NCBI RefSeq assembly: GCF_000300335.1
Contig: NZ_AMRM01000007.1
Span: 62,001-126,000, forward strand
Length of the DNA stretch: 64,000 bases
From: Nitratireductor pacificus pht-3B
GTDB taxonomy: Bacteria > Pseudomonadota > Alphaproteobacteria > Rhizobiales > Rhizobiaceae
Reading direction: 5' to 3'
Part shown: piece after piece, positions 17,021 to 24,235 of the stretch
Layout: each line of letters opens with the position of its first letter
Numbering within the stretch: position 1 is the first letter of the stretch
Notes under the pieces: model-generated
Database searches by the model: none
Seen by the model: the letters and a program-made list of their open reading frames with translations, nothing else
Told to the model about the DNA's origin: nothing
Translations under genes and position numbers: made by a program

Positions 17021-18466
17021 ATGAATAAAACGCACAGCTATCGCACCCTCTTGCGCCTGTTGCTCATCCTCCTCTTGGGCGCGCCGCTTGCCGTCGCGCC
17101 GGTTCTTTTGGGCGACCCCATGGGCCATGCCCTTGCCGACGACGATGACGACGACGACGATGATGACGATGATGCGGGCGGTGGTTCATCCGCGCGGGGC
17201 GGCTCGTCCGGCGGTTCCTCCGGTTCGTTCCAGCGTCCGGGCTCCTCCCGCCTGCCGCTGTTCGACAAGCTGCGGGAGCGTTTCAGCCCCGCGCCGCGCA
17301 CGCAGCGCCGCGGCCGGACCGTTCGCCGCGCCACTCCGCCGCCGGCCATCCATGCCGAGCGGGAGATCATCGCGATAGGGCTGGACGAGGACGAGATCCG
17401 GGCACTTGCCGAGGATGGCTTCGCCGTCCTGGAACAGGTCGATCTGCTGTCGCTGGCCGCCACCCTCTACCGCCTGCGGATCCCGGCGCGTCAGACGCTG
17501 GAGAGCGCCCGCGAGGCGGTCCGCGCCCTGAAGCCCGACGCCTTGCTGGACCTCAACCACTATTACCGCCCCTCCGCGCCCGGCAACGCCTCGGTTCCGG
17601 AACCGCTCGCCTGCGACGGGCCGCATTGTGCCGACAGGGCGCTGGTGGGATGGGCTACGTCCGAAAGGCGCGACCCGGCCTGTAGTGCGCCTGTCCGGGT
17701 CGGCATCATCGATACCGGCATCAATCCCGAACACACGACATTCGACGGCAGCAATATCGAATTCGTCGGCACCGAGGAACCGCATGGGAACCGGTCGGGC
17801 AGACAGCACGGCACGGCGGTCGCCGCCATCCTGATCGGGTCTGGAGAGAGCCGGTCGCCGGGGCTGTTGCACGAAACCCAACTCGTGGCGGCCGACCCCT
17901 TCTACAGGGAATCGGGCGACGAGCGCGCCGACGCCTACCATCTCATCGCGGCAATCGACGCCGTTCTGCACCGCGATGTCGCCGTCCTGAATCTGAGCCT
18001 TGGGGGTGCCGCCAACGAGGTTGTCGAGCGCATCGTCGACGAAGCGGCACAAGCCGGCACCATCGTCGTCGCGTCCGCCGGCAACAATGGCCCGCGGGCG
18101 GCGCCGGTCTATCCCGCCGCTTATGAAACGGTGATCGCGGTCACCGCGGTGGATCGCGCCAGACGGGTCTACCGCCGTGCCGGGCAGGGCGAGCATATCG
18201 ACTTCGCCGCCCCGGGAGTGAGGGTCTGGACCGCCGCGTCGATCTCGGGCGCCCGTCCGAAGACCGGCACGTCCTTCGCAACCCCCTTCGTCACGGCGGC
18301 GGTGGCGATGCTGAAGCGCCAGGTTGGGGAACTGAATCTCGATGCCGTGAAAAGGATCCTCGCCGCGAGCGCGCTCGATCTGGGCGCGGAGGGCAAGGAC
18401 CCCGTTTTCGGATACGGGCTGCTGCAGGCGGGCAATCTGTGCTCCTCGTCGCTGGCCGTCGATTAG
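17021..18466 (+). CDS. Secreted subtilisin-like (S8) serine protease with poly-Asp stretch
   Basis: 481 residues from the ATG at 17021. Upstream in-frame starts lie in or next to the promoter element and are rejected. A signal peptide (residues 1-39, ending MGHALA) is followed by 12 consecutive Asp (about 40-51) and a Gly/Ser linker. A pro-region of about 110 residues precedes the S8 domain. Catalytic residues are all present: Asp231 in VGIIDTGINPEH, His263 in RQHGTAVAA, oxyanion Asn in ASAGNNGP, and Ser418 in GTSFATPFVTAA. It should be an active periplasmic or extracellular protease. It is divergent from the ECF sigma/anti-sigma pair and probably a member of that regulon. Confidence 0.9.
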   Translation: MNKTHSYRTLLRLLLILLLGAPLAVAPVLLGDPMGHALADDDDDDDDDDDDAGGGSSARGGSSGGSSGSFQRPGSSRLPLFDKLRERFSPAPRTQRRGRTVRRATPPPAIHAEREIIAIGLDEDEIRALAEDGFAVLEQVDLLSLAATLYRLRIPARQTLESAREAVRALKPDALLDLNHYYRPSAPGNASVPEPLACDGPHCADRALVGWATSERRDPACSAPVRVGIIDTGINPEHTTFDGSNIEFVGTEEPHGNRSGRQHGTAVAAILIGSGESRSPGLLHETQLVAADPFYRESGDERADAYHLIAAIDAVLHRDVAVLNLSLGGAANEVVERIVDEAAQAGTIVVASAGNNGPRAAPVYPAAYETVIAVTAVDRARRVYRRAGQGEHIDFAAPGVRVWTAASISGARPKTGTSFATPFVTAAVAMLKRQVGELNLDAVKRILAASALDLGAEGKDPVFGYGLLQAGNLCSSSLAVD

Positions 18467-19017
18467 ACAACGTTCAACGCTTCGGTGAACGGGTCCATCG
18501 TTCTCCTTTCCTGCGTCTTTCCGGGCGTTGGCCGTTTCCATTTCGCTGCAAGCATCCCTGGATGAGGACACATTCAAACGCTGGAGATCGCGGCGTCCAA
18601 GGGCGCGACAGCTGATAGGGAAGTTGGAGGGGTGAGCATATCGTGACGAAGCGCCGGCGGTTCCCGAGCCCCGCAGAAGAGCTTTCGATGACGATCCGTC
18701 GTCGATGGGTTTTGCGATCAGGGGGATGGCGTTCTGCGGGCGGCCGAGGATGGGGCACAGCCTCGATGTTTGCCGCTGTAAGCCGCTGCCGCAGATTGCC
18801 CGCATGGGCTTCGTCCGCGAGCGGCAGTTTGGTCGGACTGCCCGTTCCAGCAATGGAACAAGCATCCTGATGTCTGCGGTATCAAAGGGTGAGGGGACGA
18901 AAGCGGCCTATAGGACGCAATCATCGGCCAAGGCACGGTTTTGCTTGTTCTTCGTCTGTGCGACCTGTCAGTCGCTGGCGGGGCTGGGAGACTGACCGGC
19001 CTTCCAGCCTGTGACGG
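18467..19017. other. 551-bp stretch without a supported gene
   Basis: An imperfect hairpin (18471-18491, arms CGTTCA and TGAACG) follows the protease stop and could end its transcript, though no T-run follows. Short open frames on both strands show no recognisable domain, no good ribosome site and no consistent codon pattern. The stretch could be decayed sequence. I see no insertion-sequence ends in it. Confidence 0.5.
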
Positions 19018-19941
19018 CTAACGGCCGGACGGTAACCCCACCTCCACCAGCGCGAAGACGGAACGCTGCTGCTTGTCGATCCTGTCGTCGCTGACGAGAA
19101 GGAAGCGCGTCGGCGAAACGGCAACGATGCCTTCGAAGTCGGCGTCGTTGATGCCCGGAATGTCGAGGCGCACGGCGCTCGTCTCGCAGTCGGTGTCCGG
19201 CTGGCAGGCCTGCGGGTCGATCAGGCGGAGATGCGGAATGAGGGCCTTGCCCTCCTTGACGCGCTCGAGCGCCAGCAGCCTGCCGTCGGGGAGGGTCGTG
19301 ATCGCCTTCACCCTGGATTCGCCGATGTCGCCACTCGACCAGGTGAGGGTCTCGCCGCCTTCGGCGTGGAGTCTGTGCTGGCTGCGCGGCGCCGGTTGGT
19401 AGGGTTCCTCGGGAAGGGTCACGAGGCCGAGCTCCGGATGGTGGGTCATCGCCTCGAGGCCGCGGTTCTTACCGGCCTGCCGGCTGCTGTCGCGCACGCC
19501 GAGCGGCAGGTCGATCTCCTTCAGCCAGCGTCCCTCCTGATCGAAAAGGGCCGCGCGCGGGCCGCTTTCGCTGAGGATGGCGAAGGCGGGGACGCCCGCT
19601 TCGCCCGGCCTGATGACAAGCTCCTCGGGACCGAACCCCTGATCGGCGAGCGTCGCGCCGTCCGTGTCGGTGAGGCTGTAGGCGCTTTGCGGTTCCAGGG
19701 TCGCGATCTTCTCGCCCTCGGTCGCGAAGGCGAGGCCGAAGAGCGTCGCCCTGTCCGAGACCGCGTAGACGATCTGCTTTTCGGGGTCGTAGGCGAGGCC
19801 GGACAGTTCGGCCATCGTCTGTCCGTCGACATCGATGGCGGGCAGGATCCTGTGATCGAGCACCCTTGCCGTCATCGGCTCGGCATTGGCTGCAAGCGTC
19901 GTGGCGAGGGCGAGGAGCGGGGTGATGAGAATGGTTCGCAA
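19018..19941 (-). CDS. Secreted phytase-like esterase domain protein
   Basis: 307 residues from a TTG at 19941, supported by GGAGG eight bases upstream. A signal peptide (residues 1-20, ending TLAANA) directs it to the periplasm. The body carries the beta-propeller-like pattern of the esterase-like phytase family (Phytase-like, PF13449): MAELSGLAYDPEKQIVYAVSD, GPEELVIRPGEAGVPAF, NRGLEAMTHHPELG and NDADFEGIVAVSPTRFLLVSDD. It would cleave phosphate esters or related bonds outside the inner membrane. It is the last gene of the phosphate/polyphosphate operon, 78 bases after the PiT transporter, and could supply that transporter with phosphate. Confidence 0.8.
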   Translation of the reverse strand: MRTILITPLLALATTLAANAEPMTARVLDHRILPAIDVDGQTMAELSGLAYDPEKQIVYAVSDRATLFGLAFATEGEKIATLEPQSAYSLTDTDGATLADQGFGPEELVIRPGEAGVPAFAILSESGPRAALFDQEGRWLKEIDLPLGVRDSSRQAGKNRGLEAMTHHPELGLVTLPEEPYQPAPRSQHRLHAEGGETLTWSSGDIGESRVKAITTLPDGRLLALERVKEGKALIPHLRLIDPQACQPDTDCETSAVRLDIPGINDADFEGIVAVSPTRFLLVSDDRIDKQQRSVFALVEVGLPSGR

Positions 19942-20019
19942 GGTTCAAACCTCCAGTTTGGCGGATGCTGTCGGTGGAAGGCGGGGGCGCTCCGGTTCCT
20001 GGCCGCAGCGCCCGGCGCG

Positions 20020-21624
20020 TCACAGCATGATTCCGCGAAGGGTGAAGTAGATCAGGGCGGAAATGAGCGCGGTCAGCGGGACGGTTATGATCCATGCCGA
20101 CAGCACCCTGGCCATCAGTGCCCGGTTGACGAGGGCATCGCTCCGGCAGGCTGCGTTGCGGCTCACCGTGGCGCCGTTGTCCGCCACCCGCTCCCTGCGC
20201 AGTTGCGCGATCATGGCCTTGCGCTGCGCGAAGGGCGTTGCGTGAAGCCGGGCGATGAAGGCGTCGCATTCCGCCGTGTCGCGATCCGCGTGAAGCGCGC
20301 GGATGTCGGACAGGATCAGCGCATGGCGCCGCTTCAGCCATTCGCGCAGGAAGCCCACACCGAGCACGGCACCGACGGTCACATGGGTGGTGGAAACCGG
20401 CAGGCCGAGCTGGCTGGCGGCGATCACCGTGATCGTCGCCGCCATGGCGATGCAATAGGCGCGCATGGCGTCGAGCTTCGTCAGTTCCGCGCCCACCGTA
20501 TGGATGACGCGGGGGCCGAACAGCAGCAGGCCGATGGCGAGGCCGGCGGCACCGAGACCCATGACCCAGAGCGGAATGACCGCCTCCTCCTGCATCGCCG
20601 CATTGCTCAGCACGTCGTAGATGCCGGCGAGCGGGCCGATGGCGTTGGCGACGTCGTTGGACCCGTGCGCGAAGCTCAGCAGCGCGGCGGAGAAGATGAG
20701 CGGCAGGGCGAGCAGCTGGTTGACCGCCGACTTGTCGTTGCGGAGCCTCGGCAGCCGGCGCCTGATCAGTGCGCGGGCGATGCCCCAGGTCACCAGGGCG
20801 ATGAGCGCGCTCATCATGCCCGCCTCGAGCAGGCTGGCGGCCCAGATCTTCTTGAGCCCCTTCAGGATCAGGTAGGTGCCGAAAGACCAGGTCATCGCGG
20901 CCACCAGCAGCGGGACGATCCTCTGCGCGGCCTCAAGCACCTGTGGCTGATAGGTGACGAAGCGCTTGATCGCGTAGAGGAACAGCGCCGCGAACAGCCC
21001 GCCCAGAAACGGGGAGACGATCCAGCTTGCGGCGATGTTGGCCATGACCGACCAGTCGACGGCCGAGAGGCCGGCGGCCGCTATGCCGCCGCCCATCACG
21101 CCGCCGACGATGGAATGGGTGGTGGAGACGGGCGCGCCGAGAACCGTCGCGAGGTTCAGCCACAACGCGGCGGCCAGCAGCGCGGCCATCATCACCCAGA
21201 CATAGACGTTCCGGTCGGCCAGCGCCTCCGGCATCACGATCCCGCCGCGCACGGTGCTGATCACCGAGCCGCCGGCGATGAGGGCGCCGCCGAACTCGAA
21301 CAGCGCCGCCATGATCAGCGCACCGCCGAGCGGAATGACGCCGGCGCCGACGACAGGGCCGACATTGTTGGCCACGTCGTTCGCGCCGATGTTGAGCGCC
21401 ATGTAGGCGCCGAAACCGGCGGCCGTCGCGATCCAGAGCGCGAATTCGGGATTGCCTCCCGATTGGGCGCGCACCAGCGCATAGACCATCGCCGCGACGA
21501 CGAAGGATAGGGCGACGAGAAGGCGCCCGAGAAACGGAGCGAGGTCCCTGAGGTCCGACCGGGCTTTCGCGAGGCTCGCCATATAGCCGGATTCAGGCAA
21601 AGCGGGGCTGACATGCGTACGCAT
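20020..21624 (-). CDS. PiT-family inorganic phosphate transporter
   Basis: 534 residues. The second of two adjacent ATGs (21624) is preferred because AAAGGAG then lies six bases upstream; the first ATG (21630) would touch it. Both PiT signature repeats are present: GANDVANNVGPVVGAGVIPL and GSNDVANAIGPLAG, each with TTHS/TTHV partners (VSTTHSIVGGVMGG, VSTTHVTVGAVLG). About 10-12 membrane segments flank a hydrophilic loop (about residues 375-460). It is a low-affinity, proton- or metal-phosphate-coupled transporter of the inner membrane. It lies 31 bases after the polyphosphate polymerase gene, in one operon with it. Confidence 0.92.
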   Translation of the reverse strand: MRTHVSPALPESGYMASLAKARSDLRDLAPFLGRLLVALSFVVAAMVYALVRAQSGGNPEFALWIATAAGFGAYMALNIGANDVANNVGPVVGAGVIPLGGALIMAALFEFGGALIAGGSVISTVRGGIVMPEALADRNVYVWVMMAALLAAALWLNLATVLGAPVSTTHSIVGGVMGGGIAAAGLSAVDWSVMANIAASWIVSPFLGGLFAALFLYAIKRFVTYQPQVLEAAQRIVPLLVAAMTWSFGTYLILKGLKKIWAASLLEAGMMSALIALVTWGIARALIRRRLPRLRNDKSAVNQLLALPLIFSAALLSFAHGSNDVANAIGPLAGIYDVLSNAAMQEEAVIPLWVMGLGAAGLAIGLLLFGPRVIHTVGAELTKLDAMRAYCIAMAATITVIAASQLGLPVSTTHVTVGAVLGVGFLREWLKRRHALILSDIRALHADRDTAECDAFIARLHATPFAQRKAMIAQLRRERVADNGATVSRNAACRSDALVNRALMARVLSAWIITVPLTALISALIYFTLRGIML

Positions 21625-21655
21625 GGTCATCTCCTTTCGATGGCAAAGATGAGGT

Positions 21656-22444
21656 TCAGGCGGGGCTCAGGGCCCGGCCGTCCAGAAGCTGTAGCCGCCG
21701 CAGCGCCGGCAGGAAGCGGTTGTGCCGCGCCACCTGCCCCGTCGCGGCCATGCCGACGCAGTATTTCGAGCAGCGTTTCGTCGGGTGGACATGCAGCCCC
21801 CGCAGGATCGCGTCGGCGATGCCGTTGCCGCGCGCCGACTTCGTCTCCACGATGGAGATGTCCGGCCGGACCCGGCGGCTGACGCCACCCGCGTCGAACG
21901 AAAGCTCTGTATCGATGGTCATGCGCTCGCCGCCTTCCTTGGCGACCAGCGTGATGCGCCTGTACCGCATCCCGATCACCGGCACCAAGGGCCGGTCGAA
22001 GGGGCTGTCGTAGATCTCGCGGTGGCATGTATCGATGAAGGCTTCACCGGAGAGGTCGAGGCCCGCGCCCGGCTCCCGCAGCTTCAGCCGTTTCTTGACG
22101 GTGATCTGCCGCTTGCTCTTGAGCTTCACCTCAAGGTAGCTGAGGCCGCTGTCTATATAGTCGCGCACCCGCACCTTGCAGCGCTTCCGGCGTCCCTGAT
22201 GGTGGTCGTAGTAGCTGCGCAACCCGTCATCGTCGTAGTAGCGGGTGGCGTAGGTGAACGCGCGGATGCCGTCGATCTCGAGCACGTCGAAGAAGTCCGA
22301 GAAGGCGTTCAGCGCGGGGCGGAGCCGGTCGGCCGGAACGATGTACTTGTTGTCCAGCCGTTCCAGCATGGCGGCCTTGCCGTTTAGCTCGTCGAGCGAG
22401 AGGGGCTGGAAGCCGGTCAGTTCGGTCGCGATGGAGTGGTCCAT
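21656..22444 (-). CDS. VTC-domain polyphosphate polymerase
   Basis: 262 residues with AAGGAGG seven bases before the ATG. The sequence carries the VTC (PF09359) triphosphate-tunnel pattern of alternating basic and acidic residues: LERLDNKYIVP near residue 30, TRYYDDDGLRSYYDHH at 67-82, KRCKVRVRDYIDSGLSYLEV at 87-106 followed by KLKSKR, then GMRYRRITLV and IVETKS. Yeast Vtc4 uses such residues to make polyphosphate from ATP. No transmembrane segment is visible, so it probably acts on the cytoplasmic face, perhaps held by the DUF4956 protein encoded 23 bases upstream. Confidence 0.85.
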   Translation of the reverse strand: MDHSIATELTGFQPLSLDELNGKAAMLERLDNKYIVPADRLRPALNAFSDFFDVLEIDGIRAFTYATRYYDDDGLRSYYDHHQGRRKRCKVRVRDYIDSGLSYLEVKLKSKRQITVKKRLKLREPGAGLDLSGEAFIDTCHREIYDSPFDRPLVPVIGMRYRRITLVAKEGGERMTIDTELSFDAGGVSRRVRPDISIVETKSARGNGIADAILRGLHVHPTKRCSKYCVGMAATGQVARHNRFLPALRRLQLLDGRALSPA

Positions 22445-22467
22445 GGGAGTGCCTCCTTGCCGTCCGA

Positions 22468-23049
22468 TCAGCGCCGGGGCTTGCGGAAGAACACGTTCAT
22501 CCGGGCCATGTCGTTGATGTAGTCGAGCGTGGTGATCTGGTAGGACATGACGTCCACGCCGAGGCGTTCGGAGAGGTCGCGGCGCATCTTCTCGGGCTGC
22601 GAAAGCGCCTCGTGGTCGATCTTGTCGAGCGTGATCTTGACGCCGTCCGAGGAGCGCAGGATCGCCGGGTGGTCGAGGATATAGGCGCCCAGAAGCACCA
22701 GCGCCACGACGGCGAGCACGATGGCGATCGGCGTTCCGGGGATGGCGCAGATCACGGCGATGGAAACCGAGCCGAAGAAATAGGTGATCTCGACCTTCGA
22801 GATCTGCTCCGAGCGCAGCGTGAACAGCGCCAGGATGGCGAAGAGGCCGAAGCCCGCCGCAAGCGAGAATTCGACCGCCGAAAGGATGGAGAGAACGCCG
22901 AAGGCGAAGATGTTGAAGAGCGACGCCGCGGTCACCAGCTCCTTGTCGCGATAGCGCCTGTAATACAGGCCGAAGACCAGGGCCGTCATCGACAGGACGT
23001 CGATGGCGAAGCGGATGGGGGTATCGCCGAGTGCGAGCGTTTCCAGCAT
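22468..23049 (-). CDS. DUF4956 membrane protein
   Basis: 193 residues from the ATG at 23049, chosen because GAGG lies six bases upstream; two earlier in-frame ATGs (23073, 23061) lack this. About four membrane segments occupy residues 10-120 (IDVLSMTALVFGLYYRRYRD, FAFGVLSILSAVEFSLAAGF, ITYFFGSVSIAVICAIPG). A cytoplasmic tail of about 70 residues contains RLGVDVMSYQITTLDYINDM, typical of DUF4956. The function is not established. DUF4956 genes commonly neighbour VTC-domain genes in bacteria, which suggests a membrane partner for polyphosphate synthesis or transport. Confidence 0.85.
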   Translation of the reverse strand: MLETLALGDTPIRFAIDVLSMTALVFGLYYRRYRDKELVTAASLFNIFAFGVLSILSAVEFSLAAGFGLFAILALFTLRSEQISKVEITYFFGSVSIAVICAIPGTPIAIVLAVVALVLLGAYILDHPAILRSSDGVKITLDKIDHEALSQPEKMRRDLSERLGVDVMSYQITTLDYINDMARMNVFFRKPRR

Positions 23050-23078
23050 TGTTTTCCTCATTCTGTTGGTCATGGTCG

Positions 23079-23107
23079 CTGTCAGAAATCTGTCACATAA
23101 CTGTCAG
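23079..23107 (+). promoter_or_regulatory. Pho box: three direct CTGTCA repeats, 11-bp phasing
   Basis: CTGTCAG (23079-23085), CTGTCAC (23090-23096) and CTGTCAG (23101-23107) are spaced by four AT-rich bases each. This matches the PhoB consensus of 7-bp CTGTCAT units with 4-bp spacers. It lies 30-58 bases before the DUF4956 start. The repeats read on the plus strand while the operon is on the minus strand, which is not the usual orientation. Confidence 0.75.
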
Positions 23108-23191
23108 AAAACCGTCTCTGGTGTCGGAAAACGTGAGGGAAACGGATCTATTCCATCGGCGGTGATTTTTATTCTCGCTGGCGCGGCTTCT

Positions 23192-23211
23192 CCCCTCCCC
23201 GGCAGGAGGGG
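23192..23211 (-). terminator. GC-rich hairpin after LysR gene
   Basis: CCCCTCC (23192-23198) and GGAGGGG (23205-23211) pair around CCGGCA, 22 bases past the LysR stop. There is no T-run, so it may only be a 3' stabilising stem. Confidence 0.4.
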
Positions 23212-23232
23212 CGGGTGTCGGCGGGGACAGCG

Positions 23233-24165
23233 TTAGCCGGCGAAGGGTCCGCGGTCGGCGTCGCGCTGCGCCTTCGTGTCGGCGGTCAGGATGCGCAGGA
23301 ACAGCGCGGTGGCCTTGCTCAGGCTGCGCGAGCGCGGCCAGATGACACCCGTGTTCATGGTCTCGATCCTGTCGGCGAGCGGTTTCCGCAGGAGGCGCTG
23401 GCCTTCGAGCGACCAGGCGCGATAGATCATATCGGAAAGCACCGTGATCCCGTGACCGGCGGCGACGAGGCTTCGCACCGCCTCGATCGAATAGCTGCGG
23501 AAGACGACCCTCGGCTGAAAACCGTAGCGCCCCCAGTTTGCGGTCATCGTGTGCTCGTGGTCGTCGGTCTGCAGCAGGAAATACGGTTCGTCCACCAGAT
23601 CTGCGAAGGCGATGTCCTCGCGCGCCGCGAAGGGATGTCCGGCGCCGATCCAGAGCTGCCTCTGCGAAACCAGCAGCGTCTCGTGCTCGAAGTCCTCCCT
23701 GTTGCCCATGTTGGAGATCAGGATGATGCCCAGGTCGAAGCGGCCGTCGAGCACGCCCTTTTCCACCTCCGGCCTCGGCAGTTCGGTCACATGCAGCTTC
23801 AGGCTCGGCGCCTTACGCCGGATCTCGCGCCAGATGCGGGGCAGGTAGTAGCCGGAAACCGTATCGGTCACGCCGAGCCGCACCTCGCCGCCGATCTGCA
23901 GGTCGTCCTCGACGCTCAGCGTCATCAGGTCTTCCAGTCCGGCAAGCACGCCCGTGGCGTTCTGCAGGAAGAGCTGGCCGGCGGCGGTGAGTTCGACGCC
24001 CTTCGCCTTGCGGTGGAACAGCCGGTATCCCAGCCTGTCCTCGAGGTCCCGGATCGCGATGGTGATCGAGGACTGCGTGACATTCATGTCGTTGGCGGCG
24101 CGCGAGATCTGGCCGCTGCGGGCAGCCGCGACGAAATACTGGAGCTGTCGGACGGTTGGAAGCAT
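23233..24165 (-). CDS. LysR-family transcriptional regulator
   Basis: 310 residues from the ATG at 24165, giving MLPTVRQLQYFVAAARSGQI; a TTG twelve bases upstream is possible. The HTH reads ISRAANDMNVTQSSITIAIR followed by LEDRLGYRLFHRKAKGVELT. The effector domain belongs to the CbbR/CysB-like periplasmic-binding fold. It is divergent from the molybdopterin fusion gene with 70 bases between starts in an AT-rich gap, so it very likely controls that gene and the fatty-acid transporter behind it. Confidence 0.9.
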   Translation of the reverse strand: MLPTVRQLQYFVAAARSGQISRAANDMNVTQSSITIAIRDLEDRLGYRLFHRKAKGVELTAAGQLFLQNATGVLAGLEDLMTLSVEDDLQIGGEVRLGVTDTVSGYYLPRIWREIRRKAPSLKLHVTELPRPEVEKGVLDGRFDLGIILISNMGNREDFEHETLLVSQRQLWIGAGHPFAAREDIAFADLVDEPYFLLQTDDHEHTMTANWGRYGFQPRVVFRSYSIEAVRSLVAAGHGITVLSDMIYRAWSLEGQRLLRKPLADRIETMNTGVIWPRSRSLSKATALFLRILTADTKAQRDADRGPFAG

Positions 24166-24235
24166 AAATTCTATCAATATCTCGGTTCAGGTATTTAAAC
24201 TAGTTATTTTGCGGCGGGATGCCTAGCGTGCCGCG

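Noticed and set aside
18705-18995. 96-codon open frame in the gap after the protease
   Set aside because: No ribosome site of note, Cys/Arg-rich irregular composition, no domain and no operon context.
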